Shown: positions 11,372-23,242 of the stretch, piece by piece | Layout of the letters: each line of letters starts with the position of its first letter | Position numbering within the stretch: position 1 is the first letter of the stretch | From: Annona cherimola | Lineage: Eukaryota > Streptophyta > Magnoliopsida > Magnoliales > Annonaceae | DNA: 64,000 nt | Direction of reading: 5' to 3' | NCBI GenBank assembly: GCA_030490835.1 | Contig: CM059971.1 | Location: 73,240,224 to 73,304,223 of the forward strand | The notes under the pieces: model-generated | What the model saw: the letters and a program-made list of their open reading frames with translations, nothing else | What the model was told of the DNA's origin: nothing | Database searches by the model: none | Position numbers and translations under genes: made by a program

Positions 11372-14162
11372 CTACAGCCTATGCATGATGAGTGGAGCAC
11401 CATGCTCAGGGCGAAGAGTTAGAAGAGAGTAAGGCGCATGTGCATACGAGGGCGAAAGCTCGAAAGAGAAACGCTGCAGGATCATGGCCAAGGCTAGCTT
11501 TGCTTCAATAATGGCAAAGTTCTGCCCAATGCAGATCCTGGGTCCCCACCCAAATGGGAAGAAGGAGACTTGATTGTTTGTTGCCTTGGAGACCCCTTCA
11601 GCAAATCTATCAGGTCTGAACTCCTCTGCATCCTCACCCCAGAGGTCGCGATCATGATGGATAAAGACAATCGACAAAACAAGCTGCACCCCAGCTGGAA
11701 TAGTCATTCCTCCTAGACGCATTTCCTTATAAGCGCGCCGAACAATGAATAGTCCAGGTGGATACAGCCTAAGAACCTCATACAAAATCATGGTCACCTG
11801 CCATTGGTTTCAGCATCACAATTCAAGCTCTGTTGTCCCATGTTAAGAGAAAACATAAGAGGGAAATTGGGGTAAGCATGAAAGTGGTCAAATTGAGGGT
11901 GAGTCTGGGCACAAATTGTTGCCTCTGCAACAAGTAAACAACCTCCTCTAATAAAGCAAAGGGTAAGGCCACTTACATGAACACCCCCAAAACCCCACAA
12001 TGTGAGAGAGTTTCATTATAAAAACGAGTAAAAAAGTCAATCAATTGAGTAGAAAGACCAAGCCATGAATGGCCTCTATTGGACAAATGCGAATGACTAA
12101 AATTAGAAGAAGATTAGGGCAGTTTATCAATTGTGCCACTAACATGTGGCCAAGGCCTGAAATTTAAGGGGGAGGACTTCTTGGCCCAGTGTCAGAGAAT
12201 GATTGGTAAACTCTCCTAATCCACTTTCACTAAAAATGTCCACATTCATCCACGTTTAATGCAGTGTCTGGTTCAACAGAAAAAATATTACTGCAAACTT
12301 CAAAGTTTAATCAACGAACTGCTTGCTATGAACACCTCTTTTCTTCTCTAAAATGGAACACTCACAGTTTTGAGATGGCTTAAGCCATCAAAGTCCGGTT
12401 TATTCTTCCCATAGACTTGCAAAACTTCTTTCCTTGCGCGCTCTTGCCAACTTGGATGCATTGACAGTGCAATCATTGTCCATGTCAGCAAGCTCGAGGT
12501 AGTCTCCTGACCTGCAAGGTAGAATAACTTGCACTCCTCAATCACATCTTCAATTGACATCCCAGCACTCTTGGAGTTGCCTTTCTGCTGAGATTCAATG
12601 AAGTTGGACTCCAATAGCAAGCCCAGCAAATCATCATTCCCTGCTTCCCCTGCTTTCACAGCCCTCTCCCTTTTGTCAATCATAACCCTCAAAATACTTT
12701 TCACTTCTCCATCAATTTCTTTCCTTCTTAGGTTTTCTTTCGTTGGCCAATATCTGCAGATGATATCATTAAATTTCCTTTAATATGTTTGGAATGGATT
12801 AAGGGGCTATGGTTTTCTTTCATTGGCTAAAACCTGCAAATGAAATCATTAATTTCATTGAATATGTTTGGAATGGATCAAGGGTTGATTCGGATGTGGA
12901 AAAATCAATCAAGAAGAAGAGGAGGAAGAGGAAGAACTAGCACATTAGCCAACAAAAAGAAACACGAAAGAAGAGACTGAAAGCATACCTTATACCAGGG
13001 ATGTACATCTTTCGAATCATCTGGAAAAGAAGCTCTGATAATTCTGTTAATAGTTGGAAAATCCGCCTTCCTTCTTCATAGCTACTACCAAATGCAGTCC
13101 TCGAGATAACATCACCAGTTAAGGATTGGATTTCAGGCCAAACATCTATTTCACTGGGCTCGTTTGAACCAACGTGCTGCTCCCATCTGCTGACCAGTTC
13201 ACAACAGCTTGCGATGAATAATGGCAGCATCCCCTGTCAATGGCCCGAGGCAATGAAAAAGGCTCAAACCAAAAAAAAAAAAAAACAGAAATTGGCTGGC
13301 AAGATCAGCCTTCATGAGTCGTGACCAAGATTGAAATTTTGGGAACAAAATATGGAAATGGGTTGGTGCTGCTTGCCTTCAATTTCTCGATATGGAAAGC
13401 AGGGTTGATGATCCTCCTATGCTTTACCCATTTTTCGCCTTCATGAACCACAAGCCCCCCAACCAATAGCCCCGAGAGCGGATGCTTGGGCTTGTCATAG
13501 TGGCCGAATTTATTGGAGAGAACTTCTTTTATCAGCTCTGGATCCATGATGTGAACCCTTGGATTAGGTCCGAACCATGTTACAAATGTTTTACCTGTAT
13601 TTGTCAGTATTTTCAGTCTCCTTCTGTTTTTCAAAGGTCCATGATGATTGACAGAGAAGCAAATGTGCATGTACTTCATAAACAGTAAAACTATCATGGA
13701 GAAGGAGGCTGACAAATCCATACACCTCAAAAGCAGAACAACTGGAATTTTTGGAAATTTAATGCAAGAAATTCAACCCCATGTAGCAAATTTCTTAAAT
13801 AAATCTTTCTGGGTTGTTTTTCCCCAACAGACTTATTTCCTTTTGACAGAACCAAAAATGAAAATGGTGATGATAAATCCCATACCGTAAGTGCTGATGG
13901 TATGAAGAAGGAAAGGAGAAACGCGGGGTAAAATCCGGTGGGAGAGCTCCATGGGTTTGGCCCGTGCTTCCTTCAAAGCCAAGAAATCGTCCTCGAGATT
14001 TCCAGAGAAGGGCTTGTACAGCGGGCCCCGGATGCCCTGTTTCCTCAGTGCCTTCTCCAGCTGCTTGGGTCTCAGCCAGAATGCTTTGAAGGCCTTCCAA
14101 ATCCATGACAGGAAGAAAACAACAGTGATTGCTAAAAGAAAATTCAGAACAGAGACTCCCAT
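11372..14162 (-). CDS. CYP72A: Cytochrome P450, CYP72A subfamily (five exons)
   Basis: A haem monooxygenase of the endoplasmic reticulum. CYP72A enzymes oxidise terpenoids and related small molecules using NADPH-P450 reductase; the substrate here cannot be read from sequence. Exons on the minus strand are 14162-13886, 13594-13377, 13233-12989, 12753-12366 and 11797-11372, giving 517 aa, the usual family length. An N-terminal membrane anchor ([18 protein letters not shown]) is followed by [20 protein letters not shown]. The I-helix motif AGQETT is at residues 327-332, ExxR at 383-386, FRPDRF at 436-441 and the haem loop [10 protein letters not shown] at 458-467 with Cys465. All catalytic signatures are intact. 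The start is the first in-frame ATG; the frame extends further upstream but has no ATG. Introns 1, 3 and 4 are GT-AG; intron 2 is GC-AG. It lies 2.4 kb downstream of SPC24 on the same strand. Confidence 0.95.
12731..12890 (-). repeat. 80-bp tandem duplication across a splice acceptor
   Basis: Copies 12731-12810 and 12811-12890 align end to end with a period of 80. Copy 1 contains the used CYP72A exon 4 acceptor (TGCAG, exon starting at 12753) and the first exon codons. Copy 2 lies in intron 3 and carries a decayed second acceptor (TTTGCAG). Using it would read R-F-stop, so it should not give a working protein. Confidence 0.85.
13234..13376 (-). other. GC-AG intron of CYP72A (intron 2)
   Basis: The exon 2 end reads TTGAAG and is followed by GCAAGC. 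No GT lies near the conserved EKLK junction. The acceptor is TTGACAG before GGGATGCTGCC. AG|GCAAG is the known strong context of GC donors. The intron is 143 bp, phase 0. Confidence 0.85.
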
Positions 14163-16609
14163 ATTCTCTCTGAATTGAACTGGGTTATTCCAGAATTGAA
14201 GGCTATTTATCAAGCTGGTGATGGAATAATCGGAATCTTATCCCATCTCAGTCACAGAAAATCTGCTTGGAATTGGTACATTAGACACTATCTCAACAAA
14301 ATGGAAAAAGTCAGGATTTGAAACAAGACTTCTTGCATGGTGGACTGTCTAGCTTCCAGACTTGTGGTAGCTTTTCCCCACCGAATAGATAACAATGGCT
14401 GAAAGTTCAAGGAAGCTGGCATTACAATTGCTCGGTCGGACACGCCGCCAGATAAGGACGTGAAACAGCGCCGTGGATTGAATCCTATGTTTGGGATTTT
14501 GACATTTTGACATGAGCAGCGATTGGCTAGCAATGAGGCAACTTGGGGTGGAATGAAAATCATGCATACACGTCATCTCACACATGATTTAATAATTTAA
14601 TAATTTTATTTTTGTATTACGATCATTTTTTATTTTAATTACTTTATTTATTCCAACTTTACTCTTATCATTAAATGTCAATCATATATTTTTTAAAATA
14701 TTTCTTTTTTTACTTTCATTCCATTCCAAAATTTTACTAACTTCTACCTTCCTAAATTTGTTCTTAGTAAATAGATAACATCATGTGTATCCTTTCAAAT
14801 ACGTGGGAGCTTATAGTCTAAATGACACTAATAGATAACATCATGTGGTATCCTTTCAAATACGTGGGAGCTTATAGTCTTCTAAATGAAGAGGCTTGAT
14901 ATATAATTGGTGCTAATAGTCTCCCTAATAAATGAACTCAGTTCTCACTTATCACAATGTACACTATCAGTCAGAAAAAATAAAAAATAAAATTGGCATT
15001 CTATTTCAGATCCACTCATTTTTCACACGTGGTTGTCAACGAAACACCCACCGTAAAATTTTGTGGTTATACATTACTGGGGTCAGTTACAAATAAAACA
15101 GGATAACTAATATAAAGATCATATGATCCCTTTCATGTGTTAGAAGTTTGTTACTTATTCGTCTATTTGAATAATATGTTTAATGATTTGGATGGCATGC
15201 AAATTAATGAAAATCAACGTTGGGCAATCTGAAAAAAGAAAAATCGTACTTGTTCACGCAGTGCAGTGCGTAGTGTTGTTCCCTTCATTGGCGATCATTA
15301 AGCTATCTATTTCTAAAAATTCGCCAAAATTTTCCCTTTTGTATACTTATCTTTCTAATTAATTAATAAAGTTGATTGGGGTGGAGTTATTAAAAGAGTG
15401 TGAAATAAATCAAAAAGCAGGTGTACTTATAACGTGAAAATTATTGTTTTGGGTATTCATATATTATATATCACAACTGATATTATAGTATTCAACAAAT
15501 ATCTTATCAATATTTCTATTTTTTCCTAACAATCAGGCTCCTAAGTTACTTTTACAATATTTTACAAATATCTTACCAATATTTTTATTTTTCCTAATAG
15601 TATTTTTTAAATATCGTAACTGGTGGATGCTCCCACACAAACCGAGAGAATAACACCACCACTAATCCTCCTATGCTGTCGCCGAGAGTTGAAACAAGGA
15701 TGCCGAGCTCATTGGGGCCAGCCTCGTACCATTGAGGCAACGATCTTATTAAATGATTAAAAATATAAAACAGAGACACAGTACATAAAAATTTTCAAAA
15801 TATTTGAATTTCACCCTCATAAAACATAAACATGGATGCATATTTTCATATCAACCTACTGCTACAAATGACTTTACCAAACTTCAAGCCCCGTAGTTCT
15901 CACCCTTAACTCACTCGTGTCAACCACTTGTCAACTAAATGATAACCACACATGAATGAATATTGAAATGGTTTAGATTTTTAAAAAATAAAATTTTAAA
16001 TATAAAAAATCAGTTTGTTGTTGCATGATACATTCCATTTCCCTCGTTATGAGATGGGGAGCACCAGTACAATTGTTAAAGCTGGTAGCAACGTAGAAAT
16101 AACTTCTGCTTTGCAAAGTATGATTGCCTAGGTAGTCTTACCCTTCACTCCCTTCGCCGGGCTGCCCTTTCTTTCAGTTCCATACTTCCATTTTCCTCAT
16201 CATCGCGACCACCCAAACACGATTTTTAGTCGATATTCACTGGACCCATATCAATATATCATACATTTTTTATGTCAATAACAAATCTGCTGTCATAGAT
16301 AAGTTCAATTATTGGAAATATAAACAGGCGATAGACAGATTAACTATAAGACCAAAAAAAGAAAAAAAAAATTTATAATGAAAAGTCTTAGTCGGTCGTA
16401 AATGCAAATAAATATTGGGCACAACAGGCATGACATGAGTCGTGTTAACACCAAGTTAAGCCACAGCAGGTGGCAGTAAATGGATCCCCCCATTCCTAGT
16501 TGCAAATACAAAACTCAGATCGTTGTAAACGGTACAAAATACAGGAAAATCGAAATAAAGATATCATGTACATTCACGAATGCTAGCATATGCTAGCAAA
16601 AGATAGATA
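14163..16609. other. Intergenic region between SPC24 and CYP72A
   Basis: This carries the P450 promoter (its high end) and the SPC24 3' flank (its low end, by transcription). The minus strand has TTGATAAATAGCC about 45 bp upstream of the P450 ATG, which could be a weak TATA-like site. A tandem duplication lies at 14769-14890. At 15594-15779 an open stretch reads ELGILVSTLGDSIGGLVVVL; I do not recognise it and it has no supporting context. No other gene is seen. Confidence 0.5.
14769..14890. repeat. 60-bp tandem duplication
   Basis: Two near-identical copies, marked by ATAGATAACATCATGTG at 14771 and 14831 and by TACGTGGGAGCTTATAGTCT. Confidence 0.9.
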
Positions 16610-19600
16610 TCAGGTATCCATTATTTTCCACAGGTTGTTGCATATCTCGAATGGGTTCCCTTTTGCAGGTCCAAAGTCGAACTTCTCAACCATCTTTTTG
16701 TCTCTTTGAACAACCCCTGCATTGCCTTGTTAAGAAAGCATACTGTTTGTACTTTATAAATGGAATGGGCTAAATGGCCTCGGTGCACTCAGGTGCATTT
16801 GATCCATCTTTTATTTTTTTTATACAACTATTAATCTAAGTGTATTTAAAGTGTATCAAGTTTTACCATTTTTTGATATTTTTAAATCTTTTTTATTTTT
16901 GAAAACTCAGTGGCAAGACATGAGATTTAAGGAAAGAAAATAATGCAAACAAAACAAACAGGAGGATACGGCCAGAAATCCTGCTTTCATCGCCTACATC
17001 TGGGATGATATTCGTCACAGAAGCATACATGGAGAGCTTTTTCCTGCATGATCAACCAAAATGCAACCAAAACATAAATAGCCTCAAATGGGAAGCAACA
17101 TGCAGTGAGAAGCAACTCTTAAGACTACAAGAATTCTCGAGGCTGATACCACTGTTAAGGAAACTAAGGGGAAATGCGGTAAAAATCACTCAGTCAGAAG
17201 GCTACTAAACTAGAATTTCAGAAGTTGAAAAAAACCATATAATAACTGCACAAAATATGACATTTTTGCATCGGATGAAAGGCAAAAGAAGGATGAAATT
17301 TGGGAGAAAACCAGTCATCATCATCATAACAAAATGTTTCTGGCCTAGGTAGTGCCAAACTACATGAATTCTGTAAATAAATTAACTCCTAACGATGTAG
17401 TTTCTAGTTTTTTACTACACGCGGTAAACCACCCAAGTCCATTTCCCTCATTTTATTACATATTGATTCTACTTTTATTATCTCAAATTACTGCATCTCT
17501 AATTTTACCTTCTTTAACTACTCATCTATGTCAACATCCTCTTTTTGAATATACCACCCAACATTCCATTCTGCAAATATTACTGCATCTCTAATTTTAC
17601 CTTCTTTAACTACTCATCTATGTCAACATCCTCTTTTTGAATATACCACCCAACATTCCATTCTGCAAATATTACTGCATCTCTAATTTTACCTTCTTTA
17701 ACTACTCATCTGTGTCAACATCCTCTTTTTGAATATACCACCCAACATTCCATTCTGCAAATATTACTGCATCTCTAATTTTACCTTCTTTAACTACTCA
17801 TCTATGTCAACATCCTCTTTTTGAATATACCAGCCAACATTCCATTCTGCAAATATTACTGCATCTCTAATTTTACCTTCTTTAACTACTCATCTATGTC
17901 AACATCCTCTTTTTGAATATACCACCCAACATTCCATTCTGCCCAGCTTCAATTGTATGTAAAAATGTGATATAGAAGCATAAGACCATGAAAGAGCATA
18001 GGAATATATTACAGGTAATTTTGGAACCTAACAGCAACTGATCATAATTATCAAACCAACAACAACTGTTGGCATCAACCAACTGCTAGCAATGCATAAG
18101 CTACAAGATATTGAAAGATCATGGAGTTAATGCCTTTTTTATTGGGAGTTAATGCCTATGTTAGGTGCAAGCTAATGATGTGATTGTAATCAAACAGACT
18201 AAATTATGAAACCAATTTCTAGTTACTTTGCTTACATGTCACATTGGCCAGCCCTGATAAAGAATCTTTTTCTCATTGTAAAATATCCTTTGAAATTAGA
18301 AAAAATATTTCTATTGCAAATAAACCCATCATGAGTTATCATTTTAAGTAATATGAACCGTCTGATCGACAGAAACCACATTTCCTCCTCCCTCGATCGT
18401 ACCTTATTTAAAATTTTCCTGATGTTCTTCAAATATCCCAAATTCTTCACCCTATCAAAGCCATAGTGACAGCAAATCTTTCCATAACTAATATCATTCA
18501 TATTGAGTTATTTGTGATCATACTAAAGATTTTTTACTCGAATTGCAGTTATGCTTATGATGTGAAACTTAGTGCAAGCATACCTATTGATATTTAAAAA
18601 TATTTGCAGTTGTCCCTATTGGTAGGTATGAACCTCTTGGTTTTTGCAAATTATGATACTTTGGAAAAATCCAAGCCACTCATTATATTTGTTTGACGTC
18701 AATTTTGTTAAGAGATCAAAATCGCCATGATTTGATACTGTGGTAAGCGATAACCAATTTTAAAGCAATCTCATTACAGCACACCAAGGTATCAAACCAA
18801 AGTGATTGTTCGTACCTTTAACGAAATTGACATTAACAAACAGAATAAATGGCTTAGATTTATCAAAAGTATCATGATTTACAAAAACCATAAGGTTCAC
18901 ACTTCCTGCTTGTCATATGCATAACTGCAAATACTTTAAGAGCATGTTTGCTTGTAAGAGAATGAAGCAGAGGGGAATTAGGTGCAAAAGTCAACACTCA
19001 ACAATATTTTTAACCCTACATTCCAATAATTTCTCATATATTTTTCATACAAACTATCCTTTTTTTTTCTTTTTTTTCTTTACCCCTTCCATATCTATTT
19101 CAATCTTATTCCCTTCCTCTCCATCTCCTCTGAACAAACACACCCTAAATATCTATAGGCATGTTTGCAATAAGTTTCATGCCATGGGTATAACAACAAG
19201 TTGCATAAAAAGTCAGTATGAGCACAAATAACCCTTTTATATTTAAATACTTTTTTGTGGGATACCAAGGCAAAAAAACATAAGTCATAGATCATAATCC
19301 CAGCCCCTATATTATAGAAATTGTTTTTATGCATTTTTTTTATGTGAATGGAGACTATAGCTCCAAGCCGGAATCAAAACTAGAACCTCACTCACACATA
19401 CACTAATGTCAAACTACTTGGCAATACAAATGTTGACATTTCCTTATGTACTGAAAAAGGCTAAAATTCCCACCCCTACTAAGTGCCAAAACTAATTACA
19501 GCAAATACTTTCCAACTACTGTAGCAATATGTGATATAGAAATTATGAGACCATGAATGAGCATGGGAACATATATTGGTAGTAAATTCCAAACCTACAA

Positions 19601-22600
19601 CCTATGTATCATCATCATCATCAAAAGTAACACTAACATGGGATCAAAAAACCTATTAGCAATGTAAACATCATAAAAAAGTTTAGACCACGAAAGATTA
19701 TGGAGTTAATCACTACGAATTTGATTTTTAGAAATAAAAAAGCTTACTTGCCAAAATATTAAATTGTCGCATATGTGCTGTCACATATACTTTTGGGCAG
19801 CTAAAAAATTAGTTTTTTTCCCCACTGATAGTGACAGAATATATAAAGTAAAACCAACTAAAAGGTTTTCATCACTCAAATGATTGCCAAAGACCTATTT
19901 TATTGCAGTGAATGTCTATATAGCATGCAACCCCATCCAAGTGATTGTCATTAAGAAAAAATAGAAATAACCAAATTTATCAAGAATACTGACTGAAATG
20001 ACAAAAATGAGAGAAAATTCGCAATACAGTAGGGAAGACTCCAACAACATTAAAAAAATAGAAGAAAGAAAAAGCCACGCTTTCATCATGCTTACTGTTG
20101 TCTTAATTCATCCTTGTCTGCTTTCCATAGCTGCGTCTTTTGTTCTTCAATGATCTCCCTTCGATGTTCCAGATCATTTATCTCATCATTCACAACTGTG
20201 TTGATGTAAGAAAAATTAAATTATCAAATTTAAAGCATTTACATTTTCCAAGAATCAATTTGCTGTGTACTTTCCATAAAACCCCCATACATTATGATTA
20301 TTATTTATATTTCCAATCATTATCCACTCACATCAATTCCATCGCAATCAAATCCATCTTGTTAATTAGGCCCTAAGATGACATCAGATAGTGCTAAAAG
20401 ATAGTGAATGTAAAAGAGAAGTTTATTTGAAATATACTCTAATATCAATCATAAAGAGAAGAAAGACAAAATACATACAGCCTTTCTAATGGAAAGCTAA
20501 CAAGAAATGATTGGAAGTGTAAGTATTTATGGAAAAAGTAGAGTTGTTTGAGATAAGTATAGTGTCGCATAGGAGCAAGGATGGGCTATGCACCAATCAT
20601 ACAAACACCTCAAGTAAAATGATACTTATCTAATCTCCTCTCGAAGAAGCTTTTCCTTCTCAAGTTCTTCTTCTAACTCATTTTGAAGTCGCTCTAGTTG
20701 TGCATTGGCATCAGTTTCATTTTTTGCCTCATCTATGCTTCGTTTGCATGCATGTATCTTGTTTTGATAGTCTGAAACACAAAGGTCATGTCAAGTTGAT
20801 CAGGGAAAGGTTGTTGTGAATCTTTATGCTTCTTTGTTCATGAAAAAAAATAATTATGACATAAAACAGTAAGCATATTGGTTCTTACAATCGAGACGAC
20901 AGAAATATGATTTCATTTGTAAAAAGTTGTAAAGCACAAGGCATTTTTAAGTGGGAAATCGCCAACTCATCACAAATTGATTTTTTTCTTGATTGAATCA
21001 CAAGTTGAATTTTATTTTTTTTACGCAAATTGAATTTTTTAATTTAAATTTCAGCATTTGTGTCCAAAAACAGGTTTTGCTTATTTTAGAACGAATTATC
21101 ATGTCTCACCGAACTCCAAAAAACAATGGCTTAAATGCTATAATACGAGTTCAATGTCACTAATGTCAAACATACAATGACTTAATCACTAGAATAAAAG
21201 TTCATTTAAACTTGCATAGTTATCATTGAGCAGTCGTATAAGCCTTACTCCTAACCCTGGATAACCTCCAGAAGAAAATATAAAATATTGACTGAAATGT
21301 GGCCCTAACTTAATACAAGTAGCAGCAGCAACAGTGGAATAGTAAAACATATAGCTTAGTAGAAAGTAGTAACGGCTTTTAATAGGACAATATTGCATTG
21401 TAGAAGATTATCCAAACAGCTTATATCAAGACATGCAAAATAACATGAACTAAATACTCACCAAAATTGCAGCCCACTCCACTGACAAGATTGCAATAGC
21501 ATGAAATGACCAAATGTTTACACATACCAATGTGGATTTGGTATTCAACAATGAGTACGAAGCATCGAATCATTTCCAGTCCTTGTAAAACAGAAATTGG
21601 CTTTGACATGACATTTTGTATGTTCTAGAAGTTAGAATGTGGACAAGATATTGTAATCCTAAATCTCTGAGGCCAACACTCAATGTGATTACTTCTTATA
21701 TTCAATGAACTAGTTCATTATTTCAGATTTTCAGCACCATTGTACCCTCATATTTCTGTTGTATGATGAATTTAACATTTGCAACTATAATCAAACAGAA
21801 AGAAACTTCAATATCCCATGATAAGTTCATGAATTAGGCTACTTTTTGTGGCCTGCCCTGTGCAATAATGCCCAAATGACTTCTTCTAGAAGAAAACTTC
21901 AAACTGGCAGTTTATGCGACTTTTAGAATCTCAAGGTTCAAGGGGGCCTCTCCGTCCATTAAAAACTGGCAATGAGACTGCAAAGGTAATTTTTATTCAA
22001 GAAATTCATTACTATCTTGTCCCCATTTTTTTATCATGACCAATATCAGTCTCTGGGCAAGGGTTAACATAACTCTTAAGTCTGCTTCTCCTAATAAAAT
22101 CATGAATAATTCTGTCAACATGCAACACAGCAGGAAAATGATGTTGCCCGATTTCTCAAAACATCCAGCGGACCTGGAGTCATCAAAAACCAATTCAAAA
22201 TAAACTATGGTTGAGAAATCACAAAACTGTTACCAAAATGAACATGTTCAATCAAAAGTTGCATATTTATTGGGATCATATATTACATTGGTGCAAGCCC
22301 AAAACAGAATGCATTTCCCAAGATCAACTTCCTGAAACGCAGGGAACATCATCATACCAAGTACTTATGTTCTAAGAAGCCTTTGCCTCTTGCTGATATA
22401 CCATGACTAGAACTTTCAATGATCGAGATTATCATTTGTTTTTACCCCTAGACAATTTCCGTAGGTATGAACTCAATCACAAACAAACAGTTTATACTAT
22501 GGGTTAGCAGCCTCAACCAGCATAAAAATAGGCATGACTCCGGTGCATCTTGCCAACTTCAGGGTGCGACCTGGATCAATAAAGCGAGGTGTCATAGAGG

Positions 22601-23242
22601 AAAAACACCTGCTTTTAGGAAGATGTGTTCATGCTCCACAGAATTGTTGGCATTTCCTGCTTGTCATGGCCACCTCATCATCATGGTAAGCACATGTAAT
22701 CTAAGGAACAAGCAGGTAAATAACTCTTTTCAAATAACCAAATCATCATGGTAGAATGAGTTAATTCTGTAATGATATACTATAATCAGCACCCAAATGC
22801 CACATAAATAATATAAAATGTCAATTGGCAATTAGTGGATGAAAACGCAAAAATTTATTAACTTTCTGAATGCTGATCAATGTGTGTTTTCTTGCACAGT
22901 ACGTCATCGAATTTAAGAACCAAGAGCCTAAATTCGTTTTAGTTCCAAAACATCCTATGATGTTTGACGCAGTCAAATGCACCCAGACCAAACAAGATAA
23001 CAAGTTTATGTTAAAAAAGAAATCTTTTTTGAGGCTGCAAGTTAGGAAAGGGGAGTCTGACCCTGTATTTGGATCTGAAGCTCAGAGCTCTCGGCTTGGC
23101 AAGATGACAGAAGCTTCTTCGCCCCATCCAGCAAATAAATCAGACCATTGATCTCCTTCTTGTTCTTTAGCAATGAGATGAGATCGTCACCATACGCAAT
23201 GAGTGCAGGAACATCCACTGTTTTTGAGCCAGAATCAGCCAT
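16610..23242 (-). CDS. SPC24: Kinetochore protein SPC24 (Ndc80 complex), five exons
   Basis: SPC24 pairs with SPC25 in the Ndc80 complex, which links centromeric chromatin to spindle microtubules during cell division. Exons on the minus strand are 23242-23062, 20771-20630, 20197-20096, 17043-16970 and 16716-16610, giving 201 aa, as expected for plant SPC24. The N-terminus (DVPALIAYGDDLISLLKNKK) leads into a long charged coiled coil, about residues 40-140 (NELEEELEKEKLLREE, NDEINDLEHRREIIEEQK). Then come KKLSMYASVTNIIPD and a compact C-terminal domain with KKMVEKFDF and ICNNLWKIM. The start is the first ATG; the frame upstream has none. Phases agree at every junction. Intron 2 works only as AT-AC. 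Introns of 2.3 and 3.05 kb hold MITEs and a minisatellite. Recognition is by family resemblance, not a database search. Confidence 0.92.
16795..16915. mobile_element. One-ended fragment of a foldback MITE in SPC24 intron 4
   Basis: It shows GCACTCAGGTGCATTT followed by TTAATCTAAGTGTATTTAAA and GTTTTACCATTTTTTGATA, the same order as the left halves of elements at 48590-48798 and 60195-60470. The right half is missing. Confidence 0.5.
17488..17942. repeat. 92-bp minisatellite, five copies, in SPC24 intron 3
   Basis: The unit starts TTACTGCATCTCTAATTTTA at 17488, 17580, 17672, 17764 and 17856, a period of exactly 92. Copies differ by only a base or two (for example TCTGTGTC in copy 3 and CCAGCC in copy 4). 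The last copy is slightly short. The unit is pyrimidine-rich on the plus strand, hence purine-rich in the SPC24 pre-mRNA. Confidence 0.95.
18597..18935. mobile_element. 340-bp foldback element in SPC24 intron 3
   Basis: Left arm (18597 to about 18760) and right arm (about 18780-18935) are inverted copies. Paired blocks include TATTTGCAGTT with AACTGCAAATA, and TGGTTTTTGCAAATTATGAT with ATCATGATTTACAAAAACCA. The arms have diverged by roughly one base in six. Class unassigned. Confidence 0.8.
18940..19145. mobile_element. Tourist-like MITE in SPC24 intron 3
   Basis: 206 bp with ends GAGCATGTTTGCTT and GAACAAACACACCC, flanked by TAA on both sides (18937-18939, 19146-19148). It abuts the foldback element to its left. 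Confidence 0.7.
20198..20629 (-). other. Probable AT-AC intron of SPC24 (intron 2)
   Basis: Exon 2 ends GAGGAGATTAG and the intron would begin ATAAGTATC. It would end CATCAACAC before AGTTGTGAATG. This choice restores REEIR-VVNDEINDLE, matching the family. The nearest GT donor leaves AGA TAA, a stop, in the exon. The nearest AG acceptor shifts the frame. An ATAAGT donor is the U2-type AT-AC pattern, not the U12 ATATCCTT pattern. Confidence 0.75.

Noticed and set aside
14163..14213. Earlier P450 start at 14213
   Set aside because: The frame is open but the codon is TTG. The first ATG is at 14162 and gives the usual CYP72A N-terminus, so the extra 17 codons are untranslated leader.
17488..17942. 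CRISPR-like array
   Set aside because: The repeats are directly adjacent with no unique spacers and lie in a plant intron; it is a minisatellite.
20198..20629. U12-type intron in SPC24
   Set aside because: The donor ATAAGTAT lacks the U12 ATATCCTT pattern, and no TCCTTAAC-like branch site was seen near the 3' end, so the U2-type AT-AC reading is preferred.
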